This document shows positions 52,076 through 61,034 of a stretch of 64,000 nt of DNA, piece by piece (positions within the stretch are counted from its first letter, which is position 1; every line of letters begins with the position of its first letter). A program made the position numbers and the translations under genes. The notes under the pieces are model-generated. The model was not told the DNA's origin and did no database searches. It was given only the letters and a program-made list of their open reading frames with translations. The stretch is from JALZUU01 sp964441245 (GTDB taxonomy: Bacteria; Bacteroidota; Bacteroidia; Chitinophagales; Saprospiraceae). The stretch is from contig CAYTVR010000002.1 of assembly GCA_964441245.1 (NCBI GenBank), positions 1 through 64,000 of the forward strand, given 5' to 3'.

Positions 52076-53299
52076 ATGAATAAACTAGAGAATAAAACAC
52101 GTGTACTGATTCCAATCACATTCTTTTTCTTGTTGATTAGCACCTTGAATCTTTCCGCTCAGACTTGGGAGCAAGTCAATAATTCACCCTTAACCAGCGA
52201 TCATTGTAATGGTTTTGGAATAGATGGAAAAGCATATATTATTGACTCAGAAAATGGAAATGCCCAGACTGGACTATGGGAGTATACCGCAGCTACGGAT
52301 TCATGGGTTCGATTAAAAGATTTTCCAGGTACTGCCAGAGGATTTGCTGCTGGTGATGACTGGAACGGAAAGTATTATTATGGATTTGGAAGAAGTGATA
52401 ATGCATTATTTACTGATTTATGGGTTTTTGATCCAGTTGATACCTCATTTACTCAATTGCCTTCCTGTCCCGGTGTAGCTAAGTATCACCCAGCTTTTGT
52501 AGCCCATAATGACAAAATTTTTGTTGGCGCTGGTTCTACTGCTAGTGGAAATTCTAGGGATTGGTGGGAATATGACATACTTACTCAACAATGGTCACAA
52601 AAACCAAATGTTCCAGGAAACAGACGACATCACCCTTTTTATTTTTCTATTGGTGATAATATTTATGTAGGTGGAGGACATGCGTTTAATTGGAGCGAGT
52701 ATAATCCAACAACGGAGGAATGGGTACAAATAGATGATTTCCCTGAAGGAAGGGTAGCAGGAACACAATTTAGCCATGGAGACTATGGCTATGTATTAGC
52801 AGGTGATGATGCTAGTCATATTCATGTTCCAACTTGGCAAACTTTCCTGAGATACAATGATCAATTAGACGAATGGGAAGAACTACCTCCTTTACCTAAT
52901 GGAAGTCGTTGGGCTCCAGCATCTTTTATCATTGATGATTACGTTTATTTCTTTGCTGGTCTTTCAGACCTCGTTTTTGGTGATCAGAGCATGTGGAAAT
53001 TTGATTTGACTTCGCTGGACGATAACATGGTTTCAACAGAAAATGTCTTAAGTGGTGCTACCAATATCGAAGTGTTTCCAAATCCATCTTCTTCAAAAAT
53101 AAATGTAGTTGGACATCTTGATCTTGATCAAAGGTATCAAGTAAAAATCATAGACCTTCAAGGAAAAACCTTATCCACGACTAATGATGTGGATTTAAAT
53201 CAGGAAATGGATATCTCTTTCGTTCCTAATGGTATTTACTTTTTGGAAGTATCCAACAAATCTTACCTTGAAACGATCAAGTTGATTAAGTCAAAATAA
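52076..53299 (+). CDS. Secreted kelch-repeat beta-propeller protein with T9SS tail
   Basis: This is a 407-residue protein with a signal peptide (ends LSAQ). Kelch-type blades repeat along residues 30-310: GLWEYTAATDSWVRLKDFPG, LWVFDPVDTSFTQLPSCPG, WWEYDILTQQWSQKPNVPG, WSEYNPTTEEWVQIDDFPE, FLRYNDQLDEWEELPPLPN. The last 80 residues are a T9SS sorting domain (VFPNPSSSKINV, GIYFLEVSNKS). Such propellers bind sugar or protein partners; the galactose-oxidase radical site was not seen. A shared bidirectional terminator follows. Confidence 0.88.
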   Translation: MNKLENKTRVLIPITFFFLLISTLNLSAQTWEQVNNSPLTSDHCNGFGIDGKAYIIDSENGNAQTGLWEYTAATDSWVRLKDFPGTARGFAAGDDWNGKYYYGFGRSDNALFTDLWVFDPVDTSFTQLPSCPGVAKYHPAFVAHNDKIFVGAGSTASGNSRDWWEYDILTQQWSQKPNVPGNRRHHPFYFSIGDNIYVGGGHAFNWSEYNPTTEEWVQIDDFPEGRVAGTQFSHGDYGYVLAGDDASHIHVPTWQTFLRYNDQLDEWEELPPLPNGSRWAPASFIIDDYVYFFAGLSDLVFGDQSMWKFDLTSLDDNMVSTENVLSGATNIEVFPNPSSSKINVVGHLDLDQRYQVKIIDLQGKTLSTTNDVDLNQEMDISFVPNGIYFLEVSNKSYLETIKLIKSK

Positions 53300-53327
53300 A
53301 AATTTAAAGATTGTCTTAAACAAAAAC

Positions 53328-53357
53328 GGGGAAACTGCATCGCAGTTTCCCCATTTT
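53328..53357. terminator. Bidirectional terminator between convergent genes
   Basis: GGGGAAACTGC (53328-53338) and GCAGTTTCCCC (53342-53352) form a perfect 11-bp stem with a 3-base loop. T runs lie on both strands, so it serves the kelch gene (+) and the OmpA gene (-). Confidence 0.9.
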
Positions 53358-53397
53358 TAATGGATCTTCATCCAAATGGTTTAAGCTTTTTTGACTA

Positions 53398-55314
53398 TTA
53401 TTTATTACTTAAGTATTCCTCAATAGTAAATTCTGTTCTTCTATTTTCTCGATGTTGGTTTGGATCGCAAGGCACTTGATCTGCACAATGATTCAATAAC
53501 GAAGTTTCGCCCATTCCCACGGCTTTCAATCGATTGGCGCTAATTCCTTTTTTTATCAAATAAGCTTTAACGGCCTCCGCTCTTTTTTGAGACAATTGTT
53601 GGTTATAATCACTTTTACCACGAGCATCTGTATGCGATCGAATCATAATTTTCATACCTGGATTAGCCAACATCAATTCTAGTATTTCATTGACTTCTGA
53701 TTGGCTATCAGCATTCAAGTGTGATTCATTGTAGCCATAATAAATATTATTTAACTGGATTGTTTTTCCTGTTTTGATAGCCATTGTTTCATTTTTAATC
53801 AATGGATTGTTAACAGGAGCAATGGTTTTATCAGCCGTTGGAAGAATTGGAGTGACTTCCAAAGTTTCATTGCCGATTATTTTACTTTTTGTGATAGCTA
53901 AACCATTTTCAATAATCGCAGAAGCTAGGATGATCGGTTGATCCGCAGTCTCTAAAGGAAGCGGTAGTACAGGTCCTACCATTGGATCTGAATATTGAAT
54001 TGGATTTTTACTCTCTAGTTCTATCGCATAGTATTCATCTTCGGTCAAAGAAGCGTGATCGACTATTTGTTGATAGCTAAAGTAATCCATGTTTTTTGCG
54101 ATAAGCAAATACTTTTTTGCCTCTTTTAAAGGAAACCAAAAAGCACCGTCTTCTTGCTTACTTAGCGGAACATCTTCTGCAATCAATGCTAAAAGACTTT
54201 CATCTAAATTTTTAATAGAAATAGGACCGCTAATATCGGCCTGTCCATCAATATCAACTTTTAATTCCATCAAGCGAAGGTGAGCAGTCGTCAATATTTG
54301 GTCGCTGTCGATATCAAAAACTTCTATTTTGGTCAATACTTTTTCTGACTCATTTGGTAGGATCTCTTCTAATGCCCAACTATAAATATCATCTCCTCCA
54401 AACCCATCAATTCTATTAGAGGTAAAATATCCCGTATTCCCTTCTGTATCCATTGAAAAACCAAAATCATCAAAAGGAGAATTAAATGGAAGACCAAGAT
54501 TTTTCTTAGCTAACCATTGACCATCAGCTTGTTGTTTAGAAACATAAATATCCAATCTTCCTTGTCCCTGAGCATCTGAAGAGGAGAAATAAACTTCCTC
54601 TAATTCATTGACAAAAGGAAATAATTCATGACCTTTTGAGTTGACATTGGCTCCCAAGTTAATAGGTTCATGCCATCGATTGTCTGCCCATTCTGAAACA
54701 TAAATATCCATTCCTCCATAGCCACCAGGACGATCTGAAGCAAAATATAAACGCTTTCCATCTGCCGAAAGGCTAGGATGACTCGTAGAATAATTAAAAC
54801 TATTTAACGGTAATTCTCGGACGTGAATCCACTTTTCATTGTGATTATCTGCAGTAAATAATTTTAAATCATAATAGCCAGATTCATTTTTTTTCTTACT
54901 ATTTCTAGTGAAAATCATTAGTTTTCTATCTGCACTAAAAGTAGCCGCACCTTCATTATGAACGGCATTGATGTTACCTTTGATAGGTTGAGTATTGTAA
55001 AATTGACCATCAGCGCCTTTTTCTGCATAAAACAAGTAGGAATATTCTCGTTTGAAGATGTTTTTCCACCATTGTTTATGTTCTTTTCTTGTAGAAGTGA
55101 AGACCACTCCATTTTTATATGGAATAGCACTATAATCCAATTGATCTGAATTTAAAGAGGCTACATTTTGGACTTGTGTGTGTTGGGGAATGAAGTCTTC
55201 CTGTAATTCGGATTGATGTAATCGTTCGAATAGGGTAGTCGTCGTTTCTTGAGCAATTATTGAATAATTACTGATTAAACAGAACAAGAAAAGACTCAGT
55301 TGGGACAATTTCAT
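53398..55314 (-). CDS. PD40-propeller OmpA-family outer-membrane protein
   Basis: This 638-residue protein is started at the ATG at 55314 (MKLSQLSLFLFCLISNYSIIAQ), a signal peptide. PD40/TolB-like repeats cover about residues 50-320 (LSADGKRLYFASDRPGGYGG, DIYVSEW, DIYSW). The C-terminal OmpA domain (about 530-638) has YGYNESHLNADSQSEV, HTDARGKSDYNQQLSQKRAE and the peptidoglycan-contact pattern NQHRENRRTEF. It likely anchors to peptidoglycan while the propeller faces the periplasm or surface. It lies between the two halves of the McrBC locus on the opposite strand. Confidence 0.9.
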   Translation of the reverse strand: MKLSQLSLFLFCLISNYSIIAQETTTTLFERLHQSELQEDFIPQHTQVQNVASLNSDQLDYSAIPYKNGVVFTSTRKEHKQWWKNIFKREYSYLFYAEKGADGQFYNTQPIKGNINAVHNEGAATFSADRKLMIFTRNSKKKNESGYYDLKLFTADNHNEKWIHVRELPLNSFNYSTSHPSLSADGKRLYFASDRPGGYGGMDIYVSEWADNRWHEPINLGANVNSKGHELFPFVNELEEVYFSSSDAQGQGRLDIYVSKQQADGQWLAKKNLGLPFNSPFDDFGFSMDTEGNTGYFTSNRIDGFGGDDIYSWALEEILPNESEKVLTKIEVFDIDSDQILTTAHLRLMELKVDIDGQADISGPISIKNLDESLLALIAEDVPLSKQEDGAFWFPLKEAKKYLLIAKNMDYFSYQQIVDHASLTEDEYYAIELESKNPIQYSDPMVGPVLPLPLETADQPIILASAIIENGLAITKSKIIGNETLEVTPILPTADKTIAPVNNPLIKNETMAIKTGKTIQLNNIYYGYNESHLNADSQSEVNEILELMLANPGMKIMIRSHTDARGKSDYNQQLSQKRAEAVKAYLIKKGISANRLKAVGMGETSLLNHCADQVPCDPNQHRENRRTEFTIEEYLSNK

Positions 55315-55480
55315 AATTTTTAAAATTTTGAGCAATGCTTGGTGAAAGATTTTATCTTTAGTCGATTTTTAGGACCAATCTGATATGGAAAGGCCTTTTA
55401 CTCATAAGACATACGATAAAAACCTATGTTTGTTTTAATATATGTTAAAAATATTTAATTTATTATAAACTGATAAGCAG

Positions 55481-56734
55481 TTGGTAAGATCCATTAGAGT
55501 GTTTGAATACCAAGTTGTCAAAGTCGGCTCGACGATTGATGGGCTTTGCTTTACGCAAAACCATTTTCAGATATTATCTGAGAATAGAGAGCGATTGGGA
55601 CATAAATATTATACTTTGCTTCACCAAGGAGTCAAATTTTCTCATTATGTTGGTGCTTTACAGGTAGGGCAATTGACCATTGAAATTTTGCCAAAAGCAG
55701 ATAAAAATGAGTCAAGTGACTCTACTTTATGGCATGGTGTGTTATTGGATATGTTGAGAGAATGCCGTTTGTTGAAGATAGATACGACTTCCGAAGCTAG
55801 ATTGAGATTACGAAGCAACTCTGTATTGGATCTCTATTTTGAAATGTTTTTAAATGAAGTGGAAGAACTGTTGCGTAAAGGTTTGTGCAAATCCTATCGT
55901 TTAGAATCGGGGAATCGGAATGCTTTAAAAGGACGTTTGTTATTTGATCGCCACCTTCGTGAAAATTATATTCATCAACAGCGGTTTTATACTCAACATG
56001 CGGCGTATGATTTTGATCATTTAGCCAATCGTATTTTATATAAAGCGCTTTTAGTTTTACAAAAAATATTGATTAAACCATCCTTAACGATTCAGTTGCA
56101 TAGGATTTTAGATCATTTTCCTGTGGTCCAAAATTTATCCATTTCTGAAAAGGAATTTCGACAAATTCATCTCAATAGAAAATTACAGTCGTACAAAACA
56201 GCTTTAGAAATTGCTCGTCTGTTGATATTAAATTATAGCCCTGATATTCAAGGAGGACCGAACCAAGTCTTGGCTATTTTGTTTGATATGAATCTATTGT
56301 TTGAAGAATATATTTATCAGCAGTTGAGGAAATGGAAACAGGAAAAAATGGAGGTGCGTAGACAAGCGTGTCGGTCGTTTTGGAATCGGCGACAAATTAG
56401 ACCAGATATTGTCATTGAATACGAAGGAGAAACCGTCGTTTTGGATACAAAATGGAAAATATTAAAAAAGGCTAGTCCATCTATGGAAGATCTTCGACAA
56501 GTCTTTATATATTGTCAATACTTTGATGCACAACGTAGCATTTTACTTTATCCAAAAGTGGCTAATATCGAAAATTTACCACCGACACCCTATCACCCAA
56601 TCCAAAATAAAAAAGCAAAATATTTCTGCCAAATTCAATTTTTAGAAATTATTAAAAATGGAAAATTGAATAGAAATATTGGACAAGACCTTTTGGAGTC
56701 CATCCCCAAAAATCCAACTTCAAAGATCACTTAG
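55481..56734 (+). CDS. mcrC: McrC-like endonuclease subunit
   Basis: This is a 417-residue protein. McrC supplies the nuclease that partners an McrB motor. The C-terminal PD-(D/E)xK site is visible: Pro308-Asp309 (IRPDIVIEY) and, 12 residues later, Asp322-Thr-Lys324 (VVLDTKWK). The N-terminal part (VFEYQVVKVGSTIDG, VGALQVGQLTIEILPKADK) is the McrC N domain. No ATG starts the frame; TTG 55481 or GTG 55499 are the options. It is isolated from its EVE-McrB partner by three genes, and no methylase is nearby. Confidence 0.92.
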   Translation: MVRSIRVFEYQVVKVGSTIDGLCFTQNHFQILSENRERLGHKYYTLLHQGVKFSHYVGALQVGQLTIEILPKADKNESSDSTLWHGVLLDMLRECRLLKIDTTSEARLRLRSNSVLDLYFEMFLNEVEELLRKGLCKSYRLESGNRNALKGRLLFDRHLRENYIHQQRFYTQHAAYDFDHLANRILYKALLVLQKILIKPSLTIQLHRILDHFPVVQNLSISEKEFRQIHLNRKLQSYKTALEIARLLILNYSPDIQGGPNQVLAILFDMNLLFEEYIYQQLRKWKQEKMEVRRQACRSFWNRRQIRPDIVIEYEGETVVLDTKWKILKKASPSMEDLRQVFIYCQYFDAQRSILLYPKVANIENLPPTPYHPIQNKKAKYFCQIQFLEIIKNGKLNRNIGQDLLESIPKNPTSKIT

Positions 56735-56776
56735 CGTACAAATTAAATCAATCAATTTTATCATAACATCATCAAG

Positions 56777-57190
56777 ATGAAAATACATTTAAAAAGACAA
56801 AATCAAGCAGTTCATTTTATTGGAACAAATGACACCGATAATACCGTTCACATTGATGGAAGCCCTGCTGCTGGTGGCGAGAATAAAGGTGCCCGTCCTA
56901 TGCAATTACTTTTGATGGGAATAGCTGGCTGTAGTGGCATCGATATCGATATGATCTTGAAAAAAATGAGACAACCACTAGAAGATATGGAGGTGATTGT
57001 TACCGGTGAACGAGAAGAAGGAGCAATTCCCGCAGTGTTTACAAAAATCCATTTGGAATTTATTTTGACTGGAGATCTCAAAGAAGCGAAAGTCAAAAAA
57101 GCGATAGCGATGTCTATGGATACTTATTGCTCTGTTGGCAAAATGCTTGAAAAAGCAGCGGAGATTTCTTACTCTTACACGATTAAATAA
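56777..57190 (+). CDS. OsmC/Ohr-family peroxide-handling protein
   Basis: This is a 137-residue protein. It has the OsmC fold and both catalytic cysteines: MGIAGCSGIDIDMILKKM near residue 54 and DTYCSVGKMLEKAAEISY near 120. OsmC proteins reduce organic hydroperoxides using these cysteines. It lies 42 bases after mcrC and 111 bases before metZ, all on the same strand, and may be read through from mcrC. Confidence 0.93.
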   Translation: MKIHLKRQNQAVHFIGTNDTDNTVHIDGSPAAGGENKGARPMQLLLMGIAGCSGIDIDMILKKMRQPLEDMEVIVTGEREEGAIPAVFTKIHLEFILTGDLKEAKVKKAIAMSMDTYCSVGKMLEKAAEISYSYTIK

Positions 57191-57300
57191 TTGAATGATG
57201 AAATAATTGAATTTTGAATGGCCCTATAAGCTAATATTTTGCAGTAGAAGGTCTATTCAATTAGTCAAGATTCAATCATTCAAAATTAAAAAAAAGACTC
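57190..57300. repeat. AATTGAAT-type word repeats before metZ
   Basis: AATTGAATGATGAAATAATT and mirror words (ATTCAATCATTCAAAATT) fill this 110-base spacer between osmC and metZ. They match in style the words at 42810-42965. Part can fold as an AT-only stem. Confidence 0.5.
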
Positions 57301-57301
57301 A

Positions 57302-58465
57302 ATGAAATTTGAAACGGCGGCCATACGAATTCAAACGCCTAGGACGAAAGAACGAGAGCATAGTACTCCTTTGTATCCTACGTCTAGTTTTGTTTTTGAT
57401 GATGCCGAACATATGCGAGCGATGTTTGCTGGAGAAGGAGAAGGAAATATTTATAGTCGTTTTACTAATCCGAATTGTCGAGAATTGGAAGACAAGATAT
57501 CTGCATTAGAAGGTACTGAAGCAACGATGGCAACTGCCTCGGGTATGTCCGCAGTTTTTGCGTCAATGATGTCAGTCTTGGAGAAAGGAGATCATGTTTT
57601 ATTGTCGCGTGCGATATTTGCTTCTACCTATCGAATTTGTTTGAACTATTTTCCCAAGTGGGGCATCGAATATACCTTTCTTGATCCACATCAAATAGAT
57701 CAATGGTCCGAGTCTGTTCGTCCTAATACTAAATTATTATTTTTAGAAACGCCTTCTAATCCAGGCTTGGATATCATTGATTTAGCACAAGCAGGAAAAT
57801 TTGCAAAAGCACATAATTTGATTTATTGTGTGGACAATTGTTTTGCAACACCTTATCTACAACAGCCTGCTAAATATGGTGCAGATTTAATCGTACACTC
57901 GGCTACAAAATTTATAGATGGACAAGGGCGTGTGTTGGGAGGGATTGTAACTGGACGAAAGGAACTAATGGAAAAAGTCAAAATGTTTATTCGCAATACA
58001 GGCCCTGCTTTATCTCCATTCAATGCTTGGATACTTTCCAAAAGTTTAGAAACTTTAGCGGTTCGATTGGATCGTCATTGTGAAAATGCCTTATCTTTAG
58101 CGCATCTTTTGACGGAGCATGCACAAGTGAATAAAGTCAATTATCCTTTTTTAAAATCTCATCCTAGTCATGATATTGCACGTCAACAAATGCGGCTTGG
58201 AGGAGGTTTAGTGACTTTCGAAGTCAAGGGTGGTTTGGCACAAGGGCGTCAATTTTTAGATCGATTAGACTTGTTATCTTTGAGTGCCAATTTGGGAGAT
58301 TCTCGAACCATTGCCACTCATCCTGCATCGACCACCCATTCTAAACTAACAGAAGAAGCACGCTTAGAAATTGGGATCACTAATGGATTAATTCGAATTT
58401 CTGCGGGATTAGAGCACATCGATGATATTTGGAATGATATAGCACAAGCTTTAAAAAAAATGTAA
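57302..58465 (+). CDS. metZ: O-acylhomoserine sulfhydrylase (PLP-dependent)
   Basis: This 387-residue member of the Cys/Met-metabolism PLP family makes homocysteine directly from an O-acyl-homoserine and sulfide. The family features are PLYPTSSFVFDDAEHM, NIYSRFTNPNCRELEDKISA, SGMSAVFASM and the PLP lysine in VHSATKFIDGQGR (Lys203). The long C-terminal SLSANLGDSRTIATHPAST loop is typical. The adjacent metX product, O-acetylhomoserine, would be its substrate; whether the native acyl group is acetyl or succinyl cannot be read from sequence alone. Confidence 0.93.
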   Translation: MKFETAAIRIQTPRTKEREHSTPLYPTSSFVFDDAEHMRAMFAGEGEGNIYSRFTNPNCRELEDKISALEGTEATMATASGMSAVFASMMSVLEKGDHVLLSRAIFASTYRICLNYFPKWGIEYTFLDPHQIDQWSESVRPNTKLLFLETPSNPGLDIIDLAQAGKFAKAHNLIYCVDNCFATPYLQQPAKYGADLIVHSATKFIDGQGRVLGGIVTGRKELMEKVKMFIRNTGPALSPFNAWILSKSLETLAVRLDRHCENALSLAHLLTEHAQVNKVNYPFLKSHPSHDIARQQMRLGGGLVTFEVKGGLAQGRQFLDRLDLLSLSANLGDSRTIATHPASTTHSKLTEEARLEIGITNGLIRISAGLEHIDDIWNDIAQALKKM

Positions 58466-58470
58466 TTTGC

Positions 58471-58526
58471 AAACAAAAAATGTCCAACAACCAAGAATAA
58501 GTAACCAACAACTAACTAAAGATACA
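58471..58526. repeat. CAAC-rich leader of metX
   Basis: A1-2-base-degenerate run of CAAC/AACC words fills the gap between metZ and the metX ATG at 58527. It could pass as an in-frame extension from a TTG, but its low complexity argues for leader sequence. Confidence 0.5.
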
Positions 58527-59591
58527 ATGAATTTGACAGCTGAGAAGTGTAGATATATGTTGCCAATAGCCATTCCAAATTTAAAATACTTGGATGTGGA
58601 TGAGCCTTTGGTATTAGAATCTGGGGCTACTTTGCCAAATCTAACGATTGCATATCACACTTTTGGAGAGTTGAATGAAGAACGAGATAATGTAATTTGG
58701 GTCTTTCATGCATTGACTGCAAATTCTGATGTCAGCGATTGGTGGAGTGGTTTATTTGGTGCAGGAGAGTTATTTGATCCAGAAAAATACTTTATTGTTT
58801 GTGCCAATATTTTAGGATCTTGTTATGGAACGACAGGGCCTAGAAGTATTAATCCTTTGACAGGAAATGCATATGGAATGGATTTCCCAAATATTACTAT
58901 TCGAGACTGTGTAAGTGCGCATCTATGTTTGAAAAAACATTTAGGTATTGATGAAATCTATTTGGCGATCGGTGGTTCTTGTGGAGGACATCAAGTTCAG
59001 GAATTGGGATTTTTATATCCTGACAAAATCAAACGACTCGGTTTATTGGTCACCAGTGCTCGTGAAACACCTTGGGCGATTTCTATCCATGAGGCGGGCC
59101 GAATGGCATTAGAAAATGATGTTACCTTTTATGAAAATGAAGATAAAGCAGGCGCTCAAGGTTTACGAACCGCTCGCGGAATTGGATTGTTAGGTTATCG
59201 GACTGTTGATGCCTACATCAAAACTCAAAGCGATACAGATGAACGAACAGATGACTTTAAAGCCTCCTCTTACGTTCGTTATCAAGGGGATAAGTTGGAG
59301 CGGAGATTTTATGCTCATTGTTACTGGCATTTATTGAAAGCTTTGGATACGCATCATATCGGACGCGGACGTGGTGGTGTGGAAAAAGCTTTGTCCAAAA
59401 TTCCAATACCTACCTTAGTCATGTCGATTGCATCGGATATGTTGATCCCTCCAAGTCAGCAAAAAATATTAGCTCAGCATTTACCTATGGCAAAATATGT
59501 AGAAATCCCTTCTGCTTTTGGCCATGATGGATTTTTGATTGAAACAGATGCGATAGGTCAAGCGTTTATGTCTTGGCTAGAAGAAGTATAA
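58527..59591 (+). CDS. metX: Homoserine O-acetyltransferase
   Basis: This 354-residue enzyme makes O-acetylhomoserine from homoserine and acetyl-CoA. I choose the ATG at 58527 over an in-frame TTG at 58467, since the 20 extra residues are low-complexity. It has an alpha/beta-hydrolase fold: FHALTANSDVSDWWSG, NILGSCYGTTGPRSINPLTG, nucleophile elbow GGSCGGHQ (Ser151), catalytic Asp in SIASDMLIPPSQQ and His in FGHDGFLIE. The elbow usually reads GGSMGG-M/Q in MetX, so Cys and His here are unusual, but the triad is intact. It sits 60 bases downstream of metZ, forming a two-gene unit for methionine. Confidence 0.93.
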   Translation: MNLTAEKCRYMLPIAIPNLKYLDVDEPLVLESGATLPNLTIAYHTFGELNEERDNVIWVFHALTANSDVSDWWSGLFGAGELFDPEKYFIVCANILGSCYGTTGPRSINPLTGNAYGMDFPNITIRDCVSAHLCLKKHLGIDEIYLAIGGSCGGHQVQELGFLYPDKIKRLGLLVTSARETPWAISIHEAGRMALENDVTFYENEDKAGAQGLRTARGIGLLGYRTVDAYIKTQSDTDERTDDFKASSYVRYQGDKLERRFYAHCYWHLLKALDTHHIGRGRGGVEKALSKIPIPTLVMSIASDMLIPPSQQKILAQHLPMAKYVEIPSAFGHDGFLIETDAIGQAFMSWLEEV

Positions 59592-59708
59592 AACGCTTTT
59601 GATCTAATATGACTCACCATTTTTTAAACAAAGTCAGTACTTAATTTCGAGCACTAAGTGAAATATCTTATTTTTACAAATACAATTTTTATAATCAAAT
59701 CTTTTAAA

Positions 59709-60833
59709 ATGTTTAAACGATACTACATTACTACGTTCTTATTTCTATTCTCTTCTGTCTTTTTCTTTTCTGCGCAAGCGCAAAATCAAAAAGGAGCATC
59801 TTATGGTTTTACCATCGAGCAACAAGTGGAGTGCACTCCTGTTAAAAGTCAAGATAGAACTGGCACCTGTTGGAGTTTTGCGACCGCTTCTTTTTTAGAA
59901 TCAGAATTGATGCGTATGGGAAAGGGACAACATGACTTATCGGAAATGTTCGTGGTACAAAATATTTATAAAGACAAAGCAAGAAATTATATTCTCCGTC
60001 AAGGAAAAGCCAACTTTAGTCAAGGGAGTTTATCTCATGATTTGATTCGTGTGGCAAGTGCGCATGGAGTAATGCCTGAATCTGTTTTTTCTGGAAAATT
60101 GGCAGGAGAAGAAAAGCATGATCATTCTGAAATGGAAGCAGTGATGAAAGGCATGTTAGATGGCTTGCTCAAGCAAAAAAGATTGAGTAAAAAATGGCAG
60201 CCAGCATTAAGTTGTGTACTCGATACTTATATTGGAAAAGCGCCAGAAAATTTTTCCTATCAAGGAAAAAATTATACCCCTAAAAGTTTAGCTGAAGATT
60301 TATCCATTAATCCAGATGATTATGTGAATTTGACTTCTTTTACGCATCATCCTTTTTACCAACAATTCATTTTAGAAATACCCGATAATTATTCCAATGG
60401 TGCTTACTATAATATTCCGCTAAATGAATTAGAAGCGATTGTTGAGTATGCTTTAAAACAAGGATATTCTATTGCTTGGGATGGAGACGTTAGCGAGAAA
60501 GGTTTTAATGCTAAGCAAGGAATTGCAGTTGTGCCAACAGATGTAAAGCGAGAAGATTTATTTCAAAAGCCAGGAAAGGAAATGAAGATTACCACTGAAC
60601 TTCGACAAGATAAATTTGAAAGCTATTCTACAACAGATGATCACTTAATGCATTTAGTAGGTACGTCTAAAGACAAAGCAGGCAACAAATATTATTTGAT
60701 CAAAAATTCTTGGGGGGAGATCAGTGAGTACAAAGGATTTTTACATATGTCTAAAGCTTATTTTCAATTAAAAACGGTTTCTATCATGGTGCATAAAGAT
60801 GCCATTCCTGCCAATATTGCTGAGAAAATATAA
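59709..60833 (+). CDS. Secreted C1-family (bleomycin hydrolase/PepC-type) cysteine peptidase
   Basis: This 374-residue protein is started at the ATG at 59709 (MFKRYYITTFLFLF), which gives a signal peptide ending at SAQAQ; a GTG 51 bases upstream is rejected. The papain-like triad is present: Cys54 (TGTCWSFATASF), the last His of DDHLMHLVG and Asn of IKNSWGE; Gln48 supplies the oxyanion residue. The length and TCWSFA place it in the bleomycin-hydrolase/PepC branch. It is predicted to be periplasmic or exported, unlike the cytosolic classical enzyme. A terminator follows. Confidence 0.9.
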   Translation: MFKRYYITTFLFLFSSVFFFSAQAQNQKGASYGFTIEQQVECTPVKSQDRTGTCWSFATASFLESELMRMGKGQHDLSEMFVVQNIYKDKARNYILRQGKANFSQGSLSHDLIRVASAHGVMPESVFSGKLAGEEKHDHSEMEAVMKGMLDGLLKQKRLSKKWQPALSCVLDTYIGKAPENFSYQGKNYTPKSLAEDLSINPDDYVNLTSFTHHPFYQQFILEIPDNYSNGAYYNIPLNELEAIVEYALKQGYSIAWDGDVSEKGFNAKQGIAVVPTDVKREDLFQKPGKEMKITTELRQDKFESYSTTDDHLMHLVGTSKDKAGNKYYLIKNSWGEISEYKGFLHMSKAYFQLKTVSIMVHKDAIPANIAEKI

Positions 60834-60852
60834 TGAAGAAATATTTAAAAAT

Positions 60853-60887
60853 GAGCATTGTTCTTTAAGGAACGATGTTCGTTTTTT
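60853..60887 (+). terminator. Rho-independent terminator after the C1 peptidase
   Basis: GAGCATTGTTC (60853-60863) and GAACGATGTTC (60870-60880) form an 11-bp stem with two G-T wobbles and a 6-base loop, followed by G and six T. It lies 20 bases past the stop. Confidence 0.7.
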
Positions 60888-61034
60888 ACCCCATTCCAAA
60901 AGGAAGTTTTAGTTAAATGTCTTATTCGATTACTCCAGTTTTTCGGATGTTATTGTTGTTAGTGAACAATGTTCAAGGTCATTCGTTTATTTTAAATATA
61001 CTCTAAGCCAAATCACTATCCAAAACTAATTCCC

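Noticed and set aside
57190..57301. S-adenosylmethionine riboswitch before metZ
   Set aside because: The spacer is only low-complexity AATTGAAT words; no conserved riboswitch core was seen.
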